A DNA stretch of 64,000 nt from Amycolatopsis sp. A133 (GCF_031082405.1 NZ_JAVHJU010000009.1:248001-312000); one strand, 5' to 3'; positions 16,220 to 24,902 are shown, counted from the first letter of the stretch. Program-made: numbers and translations. The notes: generated by a model not told the origin, from the sequence alone.

Positions 16220-17097
16220 GACGCGTCCAGGACCTGTTCGAGCTTCAGGCCGGCGCCCGCCTTGGTGATGTCGTCCTGGTGCTTGAGCACGACGCCGAGG
16301 CTCTCCCGCACGACCTGCTCGTCCAGGGTGGACGCCCCGAGCGCGAGCAGCGTGCGCGCCCAGTCGATGGTCTCCGCGACCGACGGCAGCTTCCGCAGGT
16401 CCATCGCGCGCAGCGCGGCGATCACCCGGACGACGGAATCGGCGAGCGCCGCGTCGAGGCCGGGGACCTTGAGCCGGACGATGTCGCGCTCGAGGTCCTC
16501 GTCCGGGAAGTCGATGTGCAGGAACAGGCACCGGCGGCGCAGCGCCTCGGACAGCTCGCGCGTGGCGTTGGACGTCAGCACGGCGAAGGGCGCGCGCGTG
16601 GCGGTGATGGTGCCCAGCTCCGGGACGGTGACCTGGAAGTCGCCGAGCACCTCCAGCAGGAGGCCCTCGACCTCCATGTCGGCTTTGTCGGTCTCGTCGA
16701 TGAGCAGCACGGTCGGCTCGTCGGAGGAGATCGCGGTGAGCAGCGGGCGGCGCAGCAGGAACTCCTCGCCGAAGATGTCGGTGCGGGCCTGTTCCCACGT
16801 CTCGTCGCGGCCGGCGGTGATCCGCAGCAGCTGCTTCGCGTGGTTCCACTCGTACAGCGCGCGAGCCTCGTCGATGCCCTCGTAGCACTGCAGGCGCACC
16901 AGCCGCGAGCCGCTGACCTGGGCGACGGCCTTGGCGAGCTCGGTCTTGCCGACCCCGGCGGGCCCCTCGACCAGCAGCGGCTTGCCGAGCCGATCGGCGA
17001 GGAACACGGTGGTCGCCACCGCCGTCGACGCGAGGTAGCCGGCGCCGGCCAGCTTGGCCGAGACGTCGTCGACGGAGGTGAAGAATCCGGTGCCCAC
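16216..17097 (-). CDS. MoxR-family AAA+ ATPase
   Basis: A 293-residue AAA+ protein: Walker A GPAGVGKT (45-52), Walker B VLLIDETDKAD, sensor 1 FAVLTSNATRELSEALRRRC and a C-terminal helical lid. MoxR ATPases act as chaperones with VWA partners, matching the overlapping downstream gene. I placed the start at the GTG at 17097, 6 bases after AGGAGG; the preceding GTG at 17100 is too close to the ribosome site. It is divergent from the aldo/keto reductase. Confidence 0.9.
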   Translation of the reverse strand: MGTGFFTSVDDVSAKLAGAGYLASTAVATTVFLADRLGKPLLVEGPAGVGKTELAKAVAQVSGSRLVRLQCYEGIDEARALYEWNHAKQLLRITAGRDETWEQARTDIFGEEFLLRRPLLTAISSDEPTVLLIDETDKADMEVEGLLLEVLGDFQVTVPELGTITATRAPFAVLTSNATRELSEALRRRCLFLHIDFPDEDLERDIVRLKVPGLDAALADSVVRVIAALRAMDLRKLPSVAETIDWARTLLALGASTLDEQVVRESLGVVLKHQDDITKAGAGLKLEQVLDAS

Positions 17098-17147
17098 CAC
17101 GTGCCTCCTAAGCGGTTGCTCACCCGGAGCGTACCCGACCTTCGGGC

Positions 17148-17153
17148 TAGCAT
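17148..17153 (+). promoter_or_regulatory. -10 element of the aldo/keto reductase (leaderless)
   Basis: TAGCAT ends 7 bases before the GTG at 17161; no ribosome site is present. Confidence 0.5.
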
Positions 17154-17160
17154 CGGCCGC

Positions 17161-18189
17161 GTGACCTACGTTGCCGCTCCCGGCCGATACGACTCGATCC
17201 CCTACCGGCGCTGCGGGCGTTCCGGGCTCAAGCTGCCCGCGATCTCGCTCGGGCTCTGGCACAACTTCGGCCACGACCGGCCCCTGGAGACCCAGCGCGC
17301 CATCACCCGCCGCGCCTTCGACCTGGGCATCACCCACTTCGACCTGGCCAACAACTACGGCCCGCCCTACGGCTCGGCGGAGGAGAACTTCGGGCGGCTG
17401 CTCGCCACCGACTTCAAGCCGTACCGCGACGAGCTGGTGATCTCCAGCAAGGCCGGCTACGACATGTGGCCCGGGCCGTACGGCGAGTGGGGCTCCCGCA
17501 AGTACCTGCTGTCCTCTCTGGACCAGTCGCTCGGCCGGCTCGGCCTGGACTACGTCGACATCTTCTACTCGCACCGCTTCGACCCCGAGACGCCGCTGGA
17601 AGAGACCGTCGGGGCGCTCGACGCCGCCGTCCGCGCCGGAAAGGCGCTCTACGTCGGGATTTCGTCGTACAGCTCCGAGCGGACGGCCGAGGCGGCGCGG
17701 CTGCTGCGCGAGCTCGGCACGCCGCTGCTGATCCACCAGCCGTCGTACTCGATGCTCAACCGCTGGATCGAGGAGGACGGCCTCCTGGACACGCTCGAGC
17801 AAGCGGGCGCCGGCTGCATCGCGTTCTCCCCGCTGGCGCAGGGCCTGCTGACGGACAAGTACCTCAAGGGCGTCCCGGCGGATTCGCGGGCCGCGCAGGG
17901 CAAATCGCTGGACCCGGACACCCTGGACGAGAACCGGCTGGGCCGGGTCCGCGCGCTGAACGACGTCGCCGCCCGCCGCGGGCAGTCCCTGGCGCAGCTG
18001 GCGCTGGCGTGGGCGCTGCGCGACAGCCGGGTGACGTCGGTGCTGATCGGCGCGAGCAGCGTGCGGCAGCTGGAGGACAACGTCGGCGCGCTGGGCAACC
18101 TCGAGTTCTCGTCCGAGGAGCTGACCGAGATCGACGGCCACGCGACCGACGCGGACATCAACCTCTGGAAGCGTTCCTCGGACGCCTGA
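17161..18189 (+). CDS. Aldo/keto reductase, YghZ (glyceraldehyde-3-phosphate reductase)-like
   Basis: A 342-residue NADPH-dependent aldo/keto reductase of the AKR14 type. The catalytic tetrad is visible: Asp and Tyr in THFDLANNYGPPYG, Lys in VISSKAGYD and His in FYSHRFDP. The insertion GYDMWPGPYGEWGSRKYLL is characteristic of YghZ-like enzymes, which reduce L-glyceraldehyde 3-phosphate and methylglyoxal. The C-terminal LIGASSVRQLEDNV binds the cofactor. GTG start with leaderless promoter. A strong hairpin follows the gene (18191-18225). No metabolic partner is adjacent. Confidence 0.9.
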   Translation: MTYVAAPGRYDSIPYRRCGRSGLKLPAISLGLWHNFGHDRPLETQRAITRRAFDLGITHFDLANNYGPPYGSAEENFGRLLATDFKPYRDELVISSKAGYDMWPGPYGEWGSRKYLLSSLDQSLGRLGLDYVDIFYSHRFDPETPLEETVGALDAAVRAGKALYVGISSYSSERTAEAARLLRELGTPLLIHQPSYSMLNRWIEEDGLLDTLEQAGAGCIAFSPLAQGLLTDKYLKGVPADSRAAQGKSLDPDTLDENRLGRVRALNDVAARRGQSLAQLALAWALRDSRVTSVLIGASSVRQLEDNVGALGNLEFSSEELTEIDGHATDADINLWKRSSDA

Positions 18190-18190
18190 G

Positions 18191-18225
18191 CCGCGGGGGC
18201 GCCCCGCGGGGGCGCCCCCCGTTTT
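18191..18225. terminator. GC-rich hairpin terminator between convergent genes
   Basis: Two GGGGGCGCC-type blocks form a long G+C stem (CGGGGGCGCC pairing with GGCGCCCCCCG, one bulged C) followed by TTTT on the plus strand. It sits between the aldo/keto reductase and the convergent SDR pseudogene. Confidence 0.7.
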
Positions 18226-18230
18226 CCACG

Positions 18231-19068
18231 CTACCGGCGGGCACCGACAGTTTCGGCCGGGGCCGCGCCCTGCGCCTCCGCCGACAGGTCCTGCCATTCG
18301 GCCCAGGTCGCCAGCCGGTCCGCGTAGACCTGCTGGATCATCGGGTAGAAGCCCTGTCCGAAGAGCACCCGCAGAGGCGGGTTGGCCGAGTCGACGACCT
18401 TGAGCAGGGCCCGGGCGGCGGCGGCCGGGTCCCCGGCGGGCTGCCGGCCCGCGACGTCGGCCAGCCGGCGGCGGAGCCCGTCGTAGACCGGGCTGGTTTC
18501 GGCGACGTGCCCGTTGGCGAGGGGGTCCGGGTTCTTGCCGTCGCGGGTGGCGTAGCCGCCGGGCTCGATGATCGTGACCTTGATGCCGAAGCCGGCGACC
18601 TCCCGGGCCAGGGTTTCGTTCAGGGCTTCGATCGCCCACCGGGACGCCTGGTACGCCCCGCCGAGCGGCATCGCGATGATGCCCGCGGCCGACGACAGCT
18701 GGACGAAGTGGCCGGAGCGCTGTTCGCGCAGGTAGGGCAGGGCGGCCTGGATGACCCACACCGGGCCGAACACGTTGGTCTCGAGCTGGTCGCGCAGCTC
18801 GGGCTCGGCCAGCTCCTCGATGGCGCCGATCTGCGCGTAGCCGGCGTTGTTCACGACGACGTCCAGGCGGCCGAAGTGCTCGGCGGCCCGCTTGACGCTG
18901 TCGAACACGGCGGCCTTGTCGGTTACGTCCAGCTCGAGGGGGAGCACCGCATCGAAGTTTGCTGTAGCCGCGCGGTGGCCGCCACCCGATCGCCTCGGGA
19001 GAGGGCGGCCTGACGAAGCAGCGCCCCAAGCCGCGCGACGAACCCGTCACGAACCAGACCTTGCCCAT
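18231..19068 (-). pseudogene. Short-chain dehydrogenase broken by two frameshifts near its 5' end
   Basis: From the ATG at 19068 the frame reads MGKVWFVTGSSRGLGRCFVR, the normal start of an SDR including TGxxxGxG. Homology then jumps to a second frame (ALSRGDRVAATAR, about 19000-18965) and to a third from about 18960 (ANFDAVLPLELDVTDKAAVF), which stays open to 18231. The rest holds NNAGYAQ, the catalytic SSAAG and YQASRWA (Y-x-x-x-[RK] variant: the position after YQAS is R, not K). Without the first 40 residues the NAD(P)-binding motif is lost. Either a recent pseudogene or two indels from sequencing error. An intact TetR gene and operator face it, so the enzyme was probably the regulated target. 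Confidence 0.75.
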
Positions 19069-19096
19069 GACACCCCGACACTGGACCAAGCGACGT

Positions 19097-19126
19097 TTGA
19101 CCAAATTTCGAATTTGGTCATAAGAT
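19097..19126 (+). promoter_or_regulatory. Promoter of the tetR-LLM operon (leaderless)
   Basis: TTGACC-N18-TAAGAT with the -10 ending 6 bases before the ATG at 19133. The TetR operator lies entirely in the spacer. Confidence 0.65.
19098..19120. promoter_or_regulatory. TetR operator
   Basis: TGACCAAATT-TCG-AATTTGGTCA: perfect 10-bp arms around a 3-base centre. It fills the space between a TTGACC -35 (19097-19102) and a TAAGAT -10 (19121-19126), spaced 18 bases apart, so binding would shut off the TetR promoter and the divergent SDR promoter. Confidence 0.8.
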
Positions 19127-19132
19127 GGCACC

Positions 19133-19798
19133 ATGCCCCCAGCCGAAGACCGCGCCGAACGTGCCGAGCGGATCCTCGACGCGGCCGCCGGGCTGCTGCT
19201 GCGCGCGGGTTACCGGCGGACGACGATCGAGGACGTCGCCGAGCGGGCCGACGTCGGCAAGGGAACCGTCTACCTGCACTGGAAGAACCGTGAGGAGCTG
19301 TTCCTCGCCGTGCTGCTGCGGGAGTCCGTCCGGACCCTCGAAGACCTCGTCCACACCCTCGCGGCCGACCCGCTCGCCGCCCGGCTCTCGCGGCTGACCG
19401 AGATCCAGTACGCCAACGTGCTGAAGCGCCCGCTGCTGCGGGCCGGGTACGCCGACGACGCCGACACGCTCGGCAAGCTGCTGCCCAAGCTGCACGGCAA
19501 GCTGGATCCGCGCCACGCGGGCGCCTTCGTCGACTACCTGGAACTGCTGGCGTCGAACGACCTGCTCCGCACCGACCGGCCGGTCGGTGAGCTCGTCGTC
19601 GCCTACCAGGCCGTGCTGAACGGATTCCTCGGCCGCACGCCCCCGCCCGAACCCGCCTTGATCGCCGACATCGTCGCGCACTCCTTCGAGCCGCTCGCCG
19701 TGTCGACGAGGCAGCTGCGCGCCGTGGCGCCGCGCGCGCTGGAGCTGTTCACCGAAGCCGTCGCGCTCGACCGCAAACAGCTCGAACGCGCGTACTGA
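19133..19798 (+). CDS. TetR-family transcriptional repressor
   Basis: The 221-residue protein has a TetR helix-turn-helix near the N terminus (RILDAAAGLLLRAGYRRTTI, then VAERADVGKGTVYLHWKNRE) and an all-helical ligand-binding C-terminal domain. The perfect palindrome immediately upstream is very likely its own operator, giving autoregulation plus control of the divergent SDR. The F420-type oxidoreductase starts 14 bases downstream and forms an operon with it. The ligand is unknown. Confidence 0.92.
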   Translation: MPPAEDRAERAERILDAAAGLLLRAGYRRTTIEDVAERADVGKGTVYLHWKNREELFLAVLLRESVRTLEDLVHTLAADPLAARLSRLTEIQYANVLKRPLLRAGYADDADTLGKLLPKLHGKLDPRHAGAFVDYLELLASNDLLRTDRPVGELVVAYQAVLNGFLGRTPPPEPALIADIVAHSFEPLAVSTRQLRAVAPRALELFTEAVALDRKQLERAY

Positions 19799-19812
19799 AC
19801 CTTGGAGGTCCC

Positions 19813-20682
19813 ATGCGCACCGGAATCCTGATCGACGAGCTCGGCGTCGGCTTCGACGCCATGACGGCACAAGCCCGCGAAGCGGCGAAGCTCGGCTACG
19901 GCACGCTCTGGGTGGCGCAGCGCGGCGGCTGGGACGCGCTCACGGCGCTGCCCGCGCTCGCGGCCGCCGCCCCGGGCGTCGAACTGGGCACGTGCGTCGT
20001 GCCGACGTACTCGCGGCACCCGATCACCATGGCGGCGCAGGCCCTGACCGCGCAGGCGGCGGCCGGCGTGCCCGTCCACCTGGGGGTCGGGCTGAGTCAC
20101 AAGTTCATCGTCGAAGGCGAGTTCGGCTACTCCTACGACCGCCCGATCCGTCATCTGCGCGAGTACCTCCAGGCCCTGAACCCGTTGCTACGCGGCGAAA
20201 GAGCGGACGTCCACGGTGAGTCGCTGACGGCCGCGGGTGCGGTGAACGCCCCGGGCACCCAGCGGCCCGCGGTGCTGGTCGGCTCGGTGAGCCCGCAGTC
20301 GACGCGGCTGGCCGGCGAGCTGGCCGACGGCGTGATCACGACGTGGGCGGGCCCGCGGGCGATCGGCGAGTTCGTGGTGCCGGCACTCGGGCGCCCGGCC
20401 CGGGTGGTCTCCGGCCAGCTGATCTGCGTGACGTCCGAAGTGGACGAACGCCGCGCGTGGCTCGACGAGACCTACGGCGGGGTGGCGGGCATCCCGGCGT
20501 ACCGCGCGATGCTCGACCGCGAGGGCCACGAGCGGGTCTCGGACGGCGCGATCATCGGCGACGAGGAAACCGTGCGCCGCCAGGTCAAATCACTGGAAGA
20601 CGCGGGCGCGACGGAACTGCTGGTGATGCCGATCGGTTCGGCGGAGGAGCAGGCCCGCACCCGCGAACTGCTGGCCACCTAG
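19813..20682 (+). CDS. LLM-class F420-dependent oxidoreductase
   Basis: A 289-residue TIM-barrel luciferase-like monooxygenase-fold protein: LGYGTLWVAQRGGWDALTAL and LGTCVVPTYSRHP are typical strand segments, and LVGSVSPQSTRLAGELADGV matches the cofactor-phosphate region of actinobacterial F420 enzymes. Such proteins move hydride between F420 and varied substrates; the substrate here is not predictable. The ATG follows GGAGGT by 3 bases and lies 14 bases after the TetR gene, so it is probably repressed by that protein. Confidence 0.85.
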   Translation: MRTGILIDELGVGFDAMTAQAREAAKLGYGTLWVAQRGGWDALTALPALAAAAPGVELGTCVVPTYSRHPITMAAQALTAQAAAGVPVHLGVGLSHKFIVEGEFGYSYDRPIRHLREYLQALNPLLRGERADVHGESLTAAGAVNAPGTQRPAVLVGSVSPQSTRLAGELADGVITTWAGPRAIGEFVVPALGRPARVVSGQLICVTSEVDERRAWLDETYGGVAGIPAYRAMLDREGHERVSDGAIIGDEETVRRQVKSLEDAGATELLVMPIGSAEEQARTRELLAT

Positions 20683-20768
20683 CGCTGCCCCGGGCTCCCG
20701 GCACCTCTGATCGAGGTCCCGTGCCATGCCGGTACCGGGAACGACGGTGGATCTCGGCGGTCACCGGG

Positions 20769-21992
20769 CTAACGCGGCGCCGGCAGGTGGGTCGCCTCCG
20801 GGAAGAGGTTCAACGCCCGCAGCGCCGCGCCCAGCTCGGCGATGTCCGCCGGGTTCGTCAGCGACCGGCCCAGTTCCTCCGTGATCCGCTTCAACCGGTG
20901 GCGGATCGTGTTGGGGTGGCAGAACATCCGCTCCGACGTCAGCTTCGTCGAACCCTGGCAGTCGAACCACGCGCGCAGCGTCAGCAGCAGCACGTTGCGG
21001 TCGTCGCCCGGGAGGTCCAGGACCGGCTGGAGCACGTGGTGGGCCAGCTGCACCGACGCCTCCGGGGCGCTGGCCACCAGGCCGGCCAGCGGTGACTCGG
21101 TGAACTGCACCAGCCCCGGCGTGCCCGGCGTCATGCTCGACAGCGCCACCCGCGCGAGGTGCAGCGCGCGGGCGGTGTTGCCGAGGCCGGTGAACACCGG
21201 GCTGATCCCGACCCGGCCCACCGGGTGCTCGCGGACCAGTTCCACGATCGCCTTCGAGGCCTGCGGGTCGCGCAGGGAGACCACGCCGACCTGCAGGTCC
21301 GGCGTCAGGCGCCACGCCGACGCGTGGTGGCGCGAGCGCAGCCGGGTCTCGATCTGCGGCAGCGGTTCCTGACCCAGCCGCGGGGTTTCCGCCGCGACCA
21401 CGACGAACGTGCCGTCCAGGGACAGGTCGAGCACGCGGGCGATGTCCCACAGCGTGCCCTCGGTGGCCGCGCCGCCCGCGAACAGGGCCTCCACCAGCGC
21501 CGAGCGCCGGTTCTGGTGCGCCACCATCATCTCCGCGGTCGTGTCGCGGTAGGACGTCGTGAGGGCTTCGGCGAGGTCGTCGATCAGGGCCCAGATCGCC
21601 GACGTCGCGGCCACCAGCGCGGCGAGGTCCTGCTCGCGGGCGGTCAGCTCGACGAACCGGTGCCACACCTCGGTGAGCCCGATCCGGTACGCCCGCAGCA
21701 GCTCCGGCAGCGGCGCGCCCTGCAGGGCGCGGGCCCGCCCGGTCGCGCTGGCCTGGGAGAGGTCCGGGACGTCCGCGCCGCGCAGCGTGCGCATCACGTG
21801 TTCGAGGTTGACGCGCACCGAGCTGCGCAGCTCGGCGAGGGAGACGAACCGGGCGTCGGCGTAGACCGGCATTTCGGCGCGGATCTGCCGCACGGTGCTT
21901 TCGACGAGTTCCGGCAGCTTCCGCTCGACCTCGGCGGCGAGGACGCCGACGCGCGGTGCCCGTCCGTCGGACAAAAGCGCCTGGTAGTGCAT
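20769..21992 (-). CDS. PucR-family transcriptional regulator
   Basis: A 407-residue regulator with a long helical N-terminal region, a GGDEF-like central domain typical of the family and a C-terminal PucR helix-turn-helix (MFCHPNTIRHRLKRITEELG). Family members activate purine or aromatic catabolism genes. I chose the ATG at 21992 because GGAGGG lies just upstream; a longer frame to 22061 adds low-complexity residues. The molybdenum hydroxylase genes lie just upstream on the same strand, separated by two strong palindromes, so it may regulate them, but this is inference. Confidence 0.85.
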   Translation of the reverse strand: MHYQALLSDGRAPRVGVLAAEVERKLPELVESTVRQIRAEMPVYADARFVSLAELRSSVRVNLEHVMRTLRGADVPDLSQASATGRARALQGAPLPELLRAYRIGLTEVWHRFVELTAREQDLAALVAATSAIWALIDDLAEALTTSYRDTTAEMMVAHQNRRSALVEALFAGGAATEGTLWDIARVLDLSLDGTFVVVAAETPRLGQEPLPQIETRLRSRHHASAWRLTPDLQVGVVSLRDPQASKAIVELVREHPVGRVGISPVFTGLGNTARALHLARVALSSMTPGTPGLVQFTESPLAGLVASAPEASVQLAHHVLQPVLDLPGDDRNVLLLTLRAWFDCQGSTKLTSERMFCHPNTIRHRLKRITEELGRSLTNPADIAELGAALRALNLFPEATHLPAPR

Positions 21993-22091
21993 GGTGCCCT
22001 CCGGTCCCCGACCTCCTCGTCGAGGTCCGAGACCGACATCTAACCCGACCGCACCGGCCACGGACGGGTGAACTTTCTACAGGAACCGCGA

Positions 22092-22122
22092 ATGCGGAGG
22101 TTCATCTGTAGAACCTCCGCAT
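22092..22122. terminator. Stem-loop after the molybdenum hydroxylase operon
   Basis: ATGCGGAGGTTC (22092-22103) and GAACCTCCGCAT (22111-22122) form a perfect 12-bp stem with a 7-base loop. There is no T-run, but position after the operon stop (22159, minus strand) suggests an intrinsic-like terminator or RNA end-protecting hairpin. Confidence 0.6.
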
Positions 22123-22129
22123 CCGCGGC

Positions 22130-22153
22130 CCGCACTTTCACGTGAAAGTGCGG
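22130..22153. repeat. 24-bp palindrome with TTTCACGTGAAA core (class B)
   Basis: A perfect 24-bp palindrome, arms CCGCACTTTCAC and GTGAAAGTGCGG. The same 12-bp centre occurs twice at 53.25-53.31 kb. It lies 6 bases after the stop codon of the 2Fe-2S subunit gene. Confidence 0.8.
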
Positions 22154-22158
22154 GGTGG

Positions 22159-22617
22159 TCAGGCCAGCTTGGCCGCGGCGCTCTTGATCGCCTCCCGGAT
22201 CCGGAAGTAGGTGCCGCAGCGGCACACGTTCTGGATGGCGTCGATGTCGGCGTCGGTCGGGTTCTTCGTCTTCTTCAGCAGCGCGACCGCCGCCATGATC
22301 TGACCGGGCTGGCAGTAGCCGCACTGTGCGACGTCCTGCTCCAGCCAGGCCTCCTGGACCGGGTGCAGCTCGTCGCCGTCGGCCAGTCCCTCGATCGTGG
22401 TGACCTCGCGCCCGGCGCACTCCGACACCGGCGTGACGCAGGGGTTGAACGCCTCGCCGTCGAGGTGGCTGGTGCAGGCCTTGCAGACGTTGATGCCGCA
22501 GCCGTACTTCGGCCCGCGGACCTTGAGCTTGTCGCGCAGCGCCCACAGCATCGGCAGGTCGGCGGGCGCGTCGACGGTGACGGTCTTCCCGTTCACCACG
22601 AAGGTGTAGTTCGGCAT
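22159..22617 (-). CDS. 2Fe-2S subunit of a xanthine dehydrogenase-family (isoquinoline 1-oxidoreductase-like) enzyme
   Basis: A 152-residue iron-sulfur subunit with a plant-type [2Fe-2S] site (YGCGINVCKACTSH) and a second C-terminal cluster (QCGYCQPGQ, VCRCG). Two-cluster subunits of this type pass electrons from the molybdopterin subunit encoded just upstream (11 bases between stop and start). The FAD subunit found in three-part xanthine dehydrogenases is absent, as in isoquinoline 1-oxidoreductase and related aldehyde dehydrogenases, which donate to cytochromes. The first cysteine group GINVCKAC differs slightly from the usual GxCGAC. Start ATG has GGAGAG upstream. Confidence 0.9.
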   Translation of the reverse strand: MPNYTFVVNGKTVTVDAPADLPMLWALRDKLKVRGPKYGCGINVCKACTSHLDGEAFNPCVTPVSECAGREVTTIEGLADGDELHPVQEAWLEQDVAQCGYCQPGQIMAAVALLKKTKNPTDADIDAIQNVCRCGTYFRIREAIKSAAAKLA

Positions 22618-22628
22618 GGGGGCTCTCC

Positions 22629-24866
22629 TCAGCGCGGGAACGGGTCGAAGTCGACCGGGAAGGTGATCGGGAAGCTGCGCGGCTTGATCCCGGTGGCCCG
22701 GGCGTAGGCGTTGGCGATCGCGCCGACCGGCGCGGGCACACCCAGCTCGCCCGCGCCGCCGATGTCCGCCCCGGTGGCCGGCATGACGTGCACGGTGACG
22801 TCGGCCGGCGAATTCTTCTGCCGCGCGTAGTGGAACTGCGAGTAGCTGCCTTCCAGCGGCAGGCCCTGGTCGATGTGCAGGCCCGCGGTGAGCGTCGTGG
22901 AGATCGCGTCGGTCAGGCCGCCGAGCATCTGCGCCTGGATCCCGCGCGGGTTCACCGGCTTGCCCACGTCGACGGCGATGGTCGCCTTGGTGACCCGCGG
23001 GTGCTTCGGGTCGCGCGCGTCCAGCTCGACCAGGCACGCGGTGTAGGACTTGTACTCGCCGTGCACCGCGATGCCCTGCGCGAACCCGGCGGGCATCTTC
23101 TTGCCCCACTCGCCGAGCTCGGCGACCTTGTCGAGCACCGCGCGCTGCCGTGGCTCCTTGATGAACTCGCGGCGGAACCGCACCGGGTCCTTGCCGAGCT
23201 TCTTGGCGATCTCGTCGACCATGATCTCCTCGGCGCCGCGGGTGTTCGCCGAGTAGACCGACCGCCACGCCGAGGTGTGGAACTTCAGCGGCACCTCGTT
23301 GAGCAGCTGCGTGGTGACGCCGAAGTTGTACGGCGACTTCACCGTCAGCAGGAACACCGTCTGCGCGAAGCTGAGGTTGCCGCCGACGGGCAGCTTCGCC
23401 GCGAACGCCGTGAGGATCTCGCCGAGGCCGTGGCTCCAGTCGGTCTCGACGCCGGCGACGCGGTGCTCGAAGGTGAGCACCTGCCCGAGCGCGAAGGTCG
23501 CGCGAATCCGGTGGTAGCTCGCCGCGCGGCCGCGGCCGTGGCGCATGTCGTCGATCCGGCTCCACATCAGCCGGACGGGCTTCTTCATCGCCTTCGAGAT
23601 GTGCGCGGCTTCGAGGGCCGCGTCGAAGAACAGCCGCCGCCCGAAGGACCCGCCGCCCTGCTGGACGTGCACGGTCACCTTGTTCTCCGGCAGCCCCAGC
23701 TCCTGCGCGATGGTCTGCTTCGCCACGATCGGCGATTTCAGCCCGGCCCAGATGGTCGCGCTGTCCTCGCGGACGTCAACGACCGCGGAGTTCGACTCCA
23801 TCGGCGCGTGGCTGGCGAAGGCGAAGTCGAACTCGCCGTCGACGTACTGCGTCAGCAGCGGCGGCACCACGAACGGCAGCGCGGCGGCCCGCAGCTTCTT
23901 CTTGATCGTCTCGTTGTTCTCGCCGTCGACCGTGCCCGGCCCCCAGGTGACGTCGAGGGCGTTCTTGCCGTCGAGGGCCTGGCCGAAGGTCTCGGCCATC
24001 ACCGCGACGCCGGTCTTCACGACCGCGAGGTCGATGATCCCGGGCATGGCGCGGACGGCGGCCTCGTTGTTGACCTTCTGCACCGTGCCGTTGATGGTCG
24101 GCGGCCGGCGCACCATCACCGGGTTGGCGCCCGGGACGTCGAGGTCGAGCGTGTAGACCTGCCTGCCGGTGACCATCGCGCGGGCGTCCTTGCGCGAGGT
24201 CGGCGTCCCGACGAGCGTGTGCGCCGACTCGGCCTTCGGCCGGATCGCGCCGACGCTCAGGCCGGAGCGCGACGCGGGCCCAGCGAGGACGCCGTAGGAG
24301 GCGCTGCGCCCGTCCGGCGCCCACACCGCACCGTCGCGTGTGGACAGCCGCGAGGCGTCGGTCCCCCACTGCGCGCCGGCCGCGGCGACCATCCGGGCCC
24401 GCGCGGTCGCCGCGGTCCCGCGGACCGGGTCGTAGAGCGAGCGCATCGTGTTGGAGCCGCCGGTGAGCTGGTTGAACAGCAGCTCGGTGCGGGCGTCGGA
24501 GAGCACGACGTCGACGCGGTCGAGCGGCAGGTCCAGCTCTTCGGCGACGAGCATGGCGGCCGCCGTCGTGATGCCCTGGCCGACCTCGGCGCGCGGCAGC
24601 TGCAGCCGCGCCCGGCCGTCGGCGGTGATCTCCAGGACAAGCATCCCGGCGGTCGGCGCGCAGGACAGCGTCAGCACGTCGCCGAGGTCGAGGATCTCCG
24701 CCGGCTGCGGCAGCGTGGGGACGACGGCTTCGGCACTGGCCGGGGCGACCGCGTCGGCGGTCAGCTTCGTGGCGACGGTGAGCGTGGGCGCGGCGACCAG
24801 GTAGGTCAGGAAGCGGCGGCGGCCGACCTGCCCGGGCTCGGGCTGTTCGGTGGTGGGACTGGCCAT
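22629..24866 (-). CDS. Tat-exported molybdopterin-binding subunit (IorB-like aldehyde/isoquinoline oxidoreductase)
   Basis: The 745-residue protein opens with a twin-arginine signal peptide (GRRRFLTYLVAAP) and an alanine-rich cleavage region, so the enzyme is predicted to be exported folded with its cofactor. The body matches the xanthine oxidase-family molybdopterin subunit split into two repeats: LPRAEVGQGITTAAAMLVAE, QQGGGSFGRRLFF (molybdopterin contact) and GGAGELGVPAPVGAIANAYA, where the glutamate of GELG is in the active-site region. Substrates in the family include aldehydes and N-heterocycles. A consensus promoter precedes it (24931-24903) and an ECF sigma gene lies upstream. The MoxR/VWA pair at 14.9-17.1 kb may help maturation (inference). 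Confidence 0.9.
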   Translation of the reverse strand: MASPTTEQPEPGQVGRRRFLTYLVAAPTLTVATKLTADAVAPASAEAVVPTLPQPAEILDLGDVLTLSCAPTAGMLVLEITADGRARLQLPRAEVGQGITTAAAMLVAEELDLPLDRVDVVLSDARTELLFNQLTGGSNTMRSLYDPVRGTAATARARMVAAAGAQWGTDASRLSTRDGAVWAPDGRSASYGVLAGPASRSGLSVGAIRPKAESAHTLVGTPTSRKDARAMVTGRQVYTLDLDVPGANPVMVRRPPTINGTVQKVNNEAAVRAMPGIIDLAVVKTGVAVMAETFGQALDGKNALDVTWGPGTVDGENNETIKKKLRAAALPFVVPPLLTQYVDGEFDFAFASHAPMESNSAVVDVREDSATIWAGLKSPIVAKQTIAQELGLPENKVTVHVQQGGGSFGRRLFFDAALEAAHISKAMKKPVRLMWSRIDDMRHGRGRAASYHRIRATFALGQVLTFEHRVAGVETDWSHGLGEILTAFAAKLPVGGNLSFAQTVFLLTVKSPYNFGVTTQLLNEVPLKFHTSAWRSVYSANTRGAEEIMVDEIAKKLGKDPVRFRREFIKEPRQRAVLDKVAELGEWGKKMPAGFAQGIAVHGEYKSYTACLVELDARDPKHPRVTKATIAVDVGKPVNPRGIQAQMLGGLTDAISTTLTAGLHIDQGLPLEGSYSQFHYARQKNSPADVTVHVMPATGADIGGAGELGVPAPVGAIANAYARATGIKPRSFPITFPVDFDPFPR

Positions 24867-24902
24867 CGGGAATCCCTTGCTGGGTGGTGGCGGGTGCGCG
24901 CC

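Noticed and set aside
18231..18947. An intact SDR starting at the GTG at 18947
   Set aside because: That start removes the TGxxxGxG cofactor motif, which is still readable just upstream in another frame, so a broken gene fits better.
22629..23565. An upstream extension of the 2Fe-2S subunit into the large subunit gene
   Set aside because: The frame is arginine-rich and antisense-like in composition; the conserved ferredoxin fold starts at the ATG at 22617.
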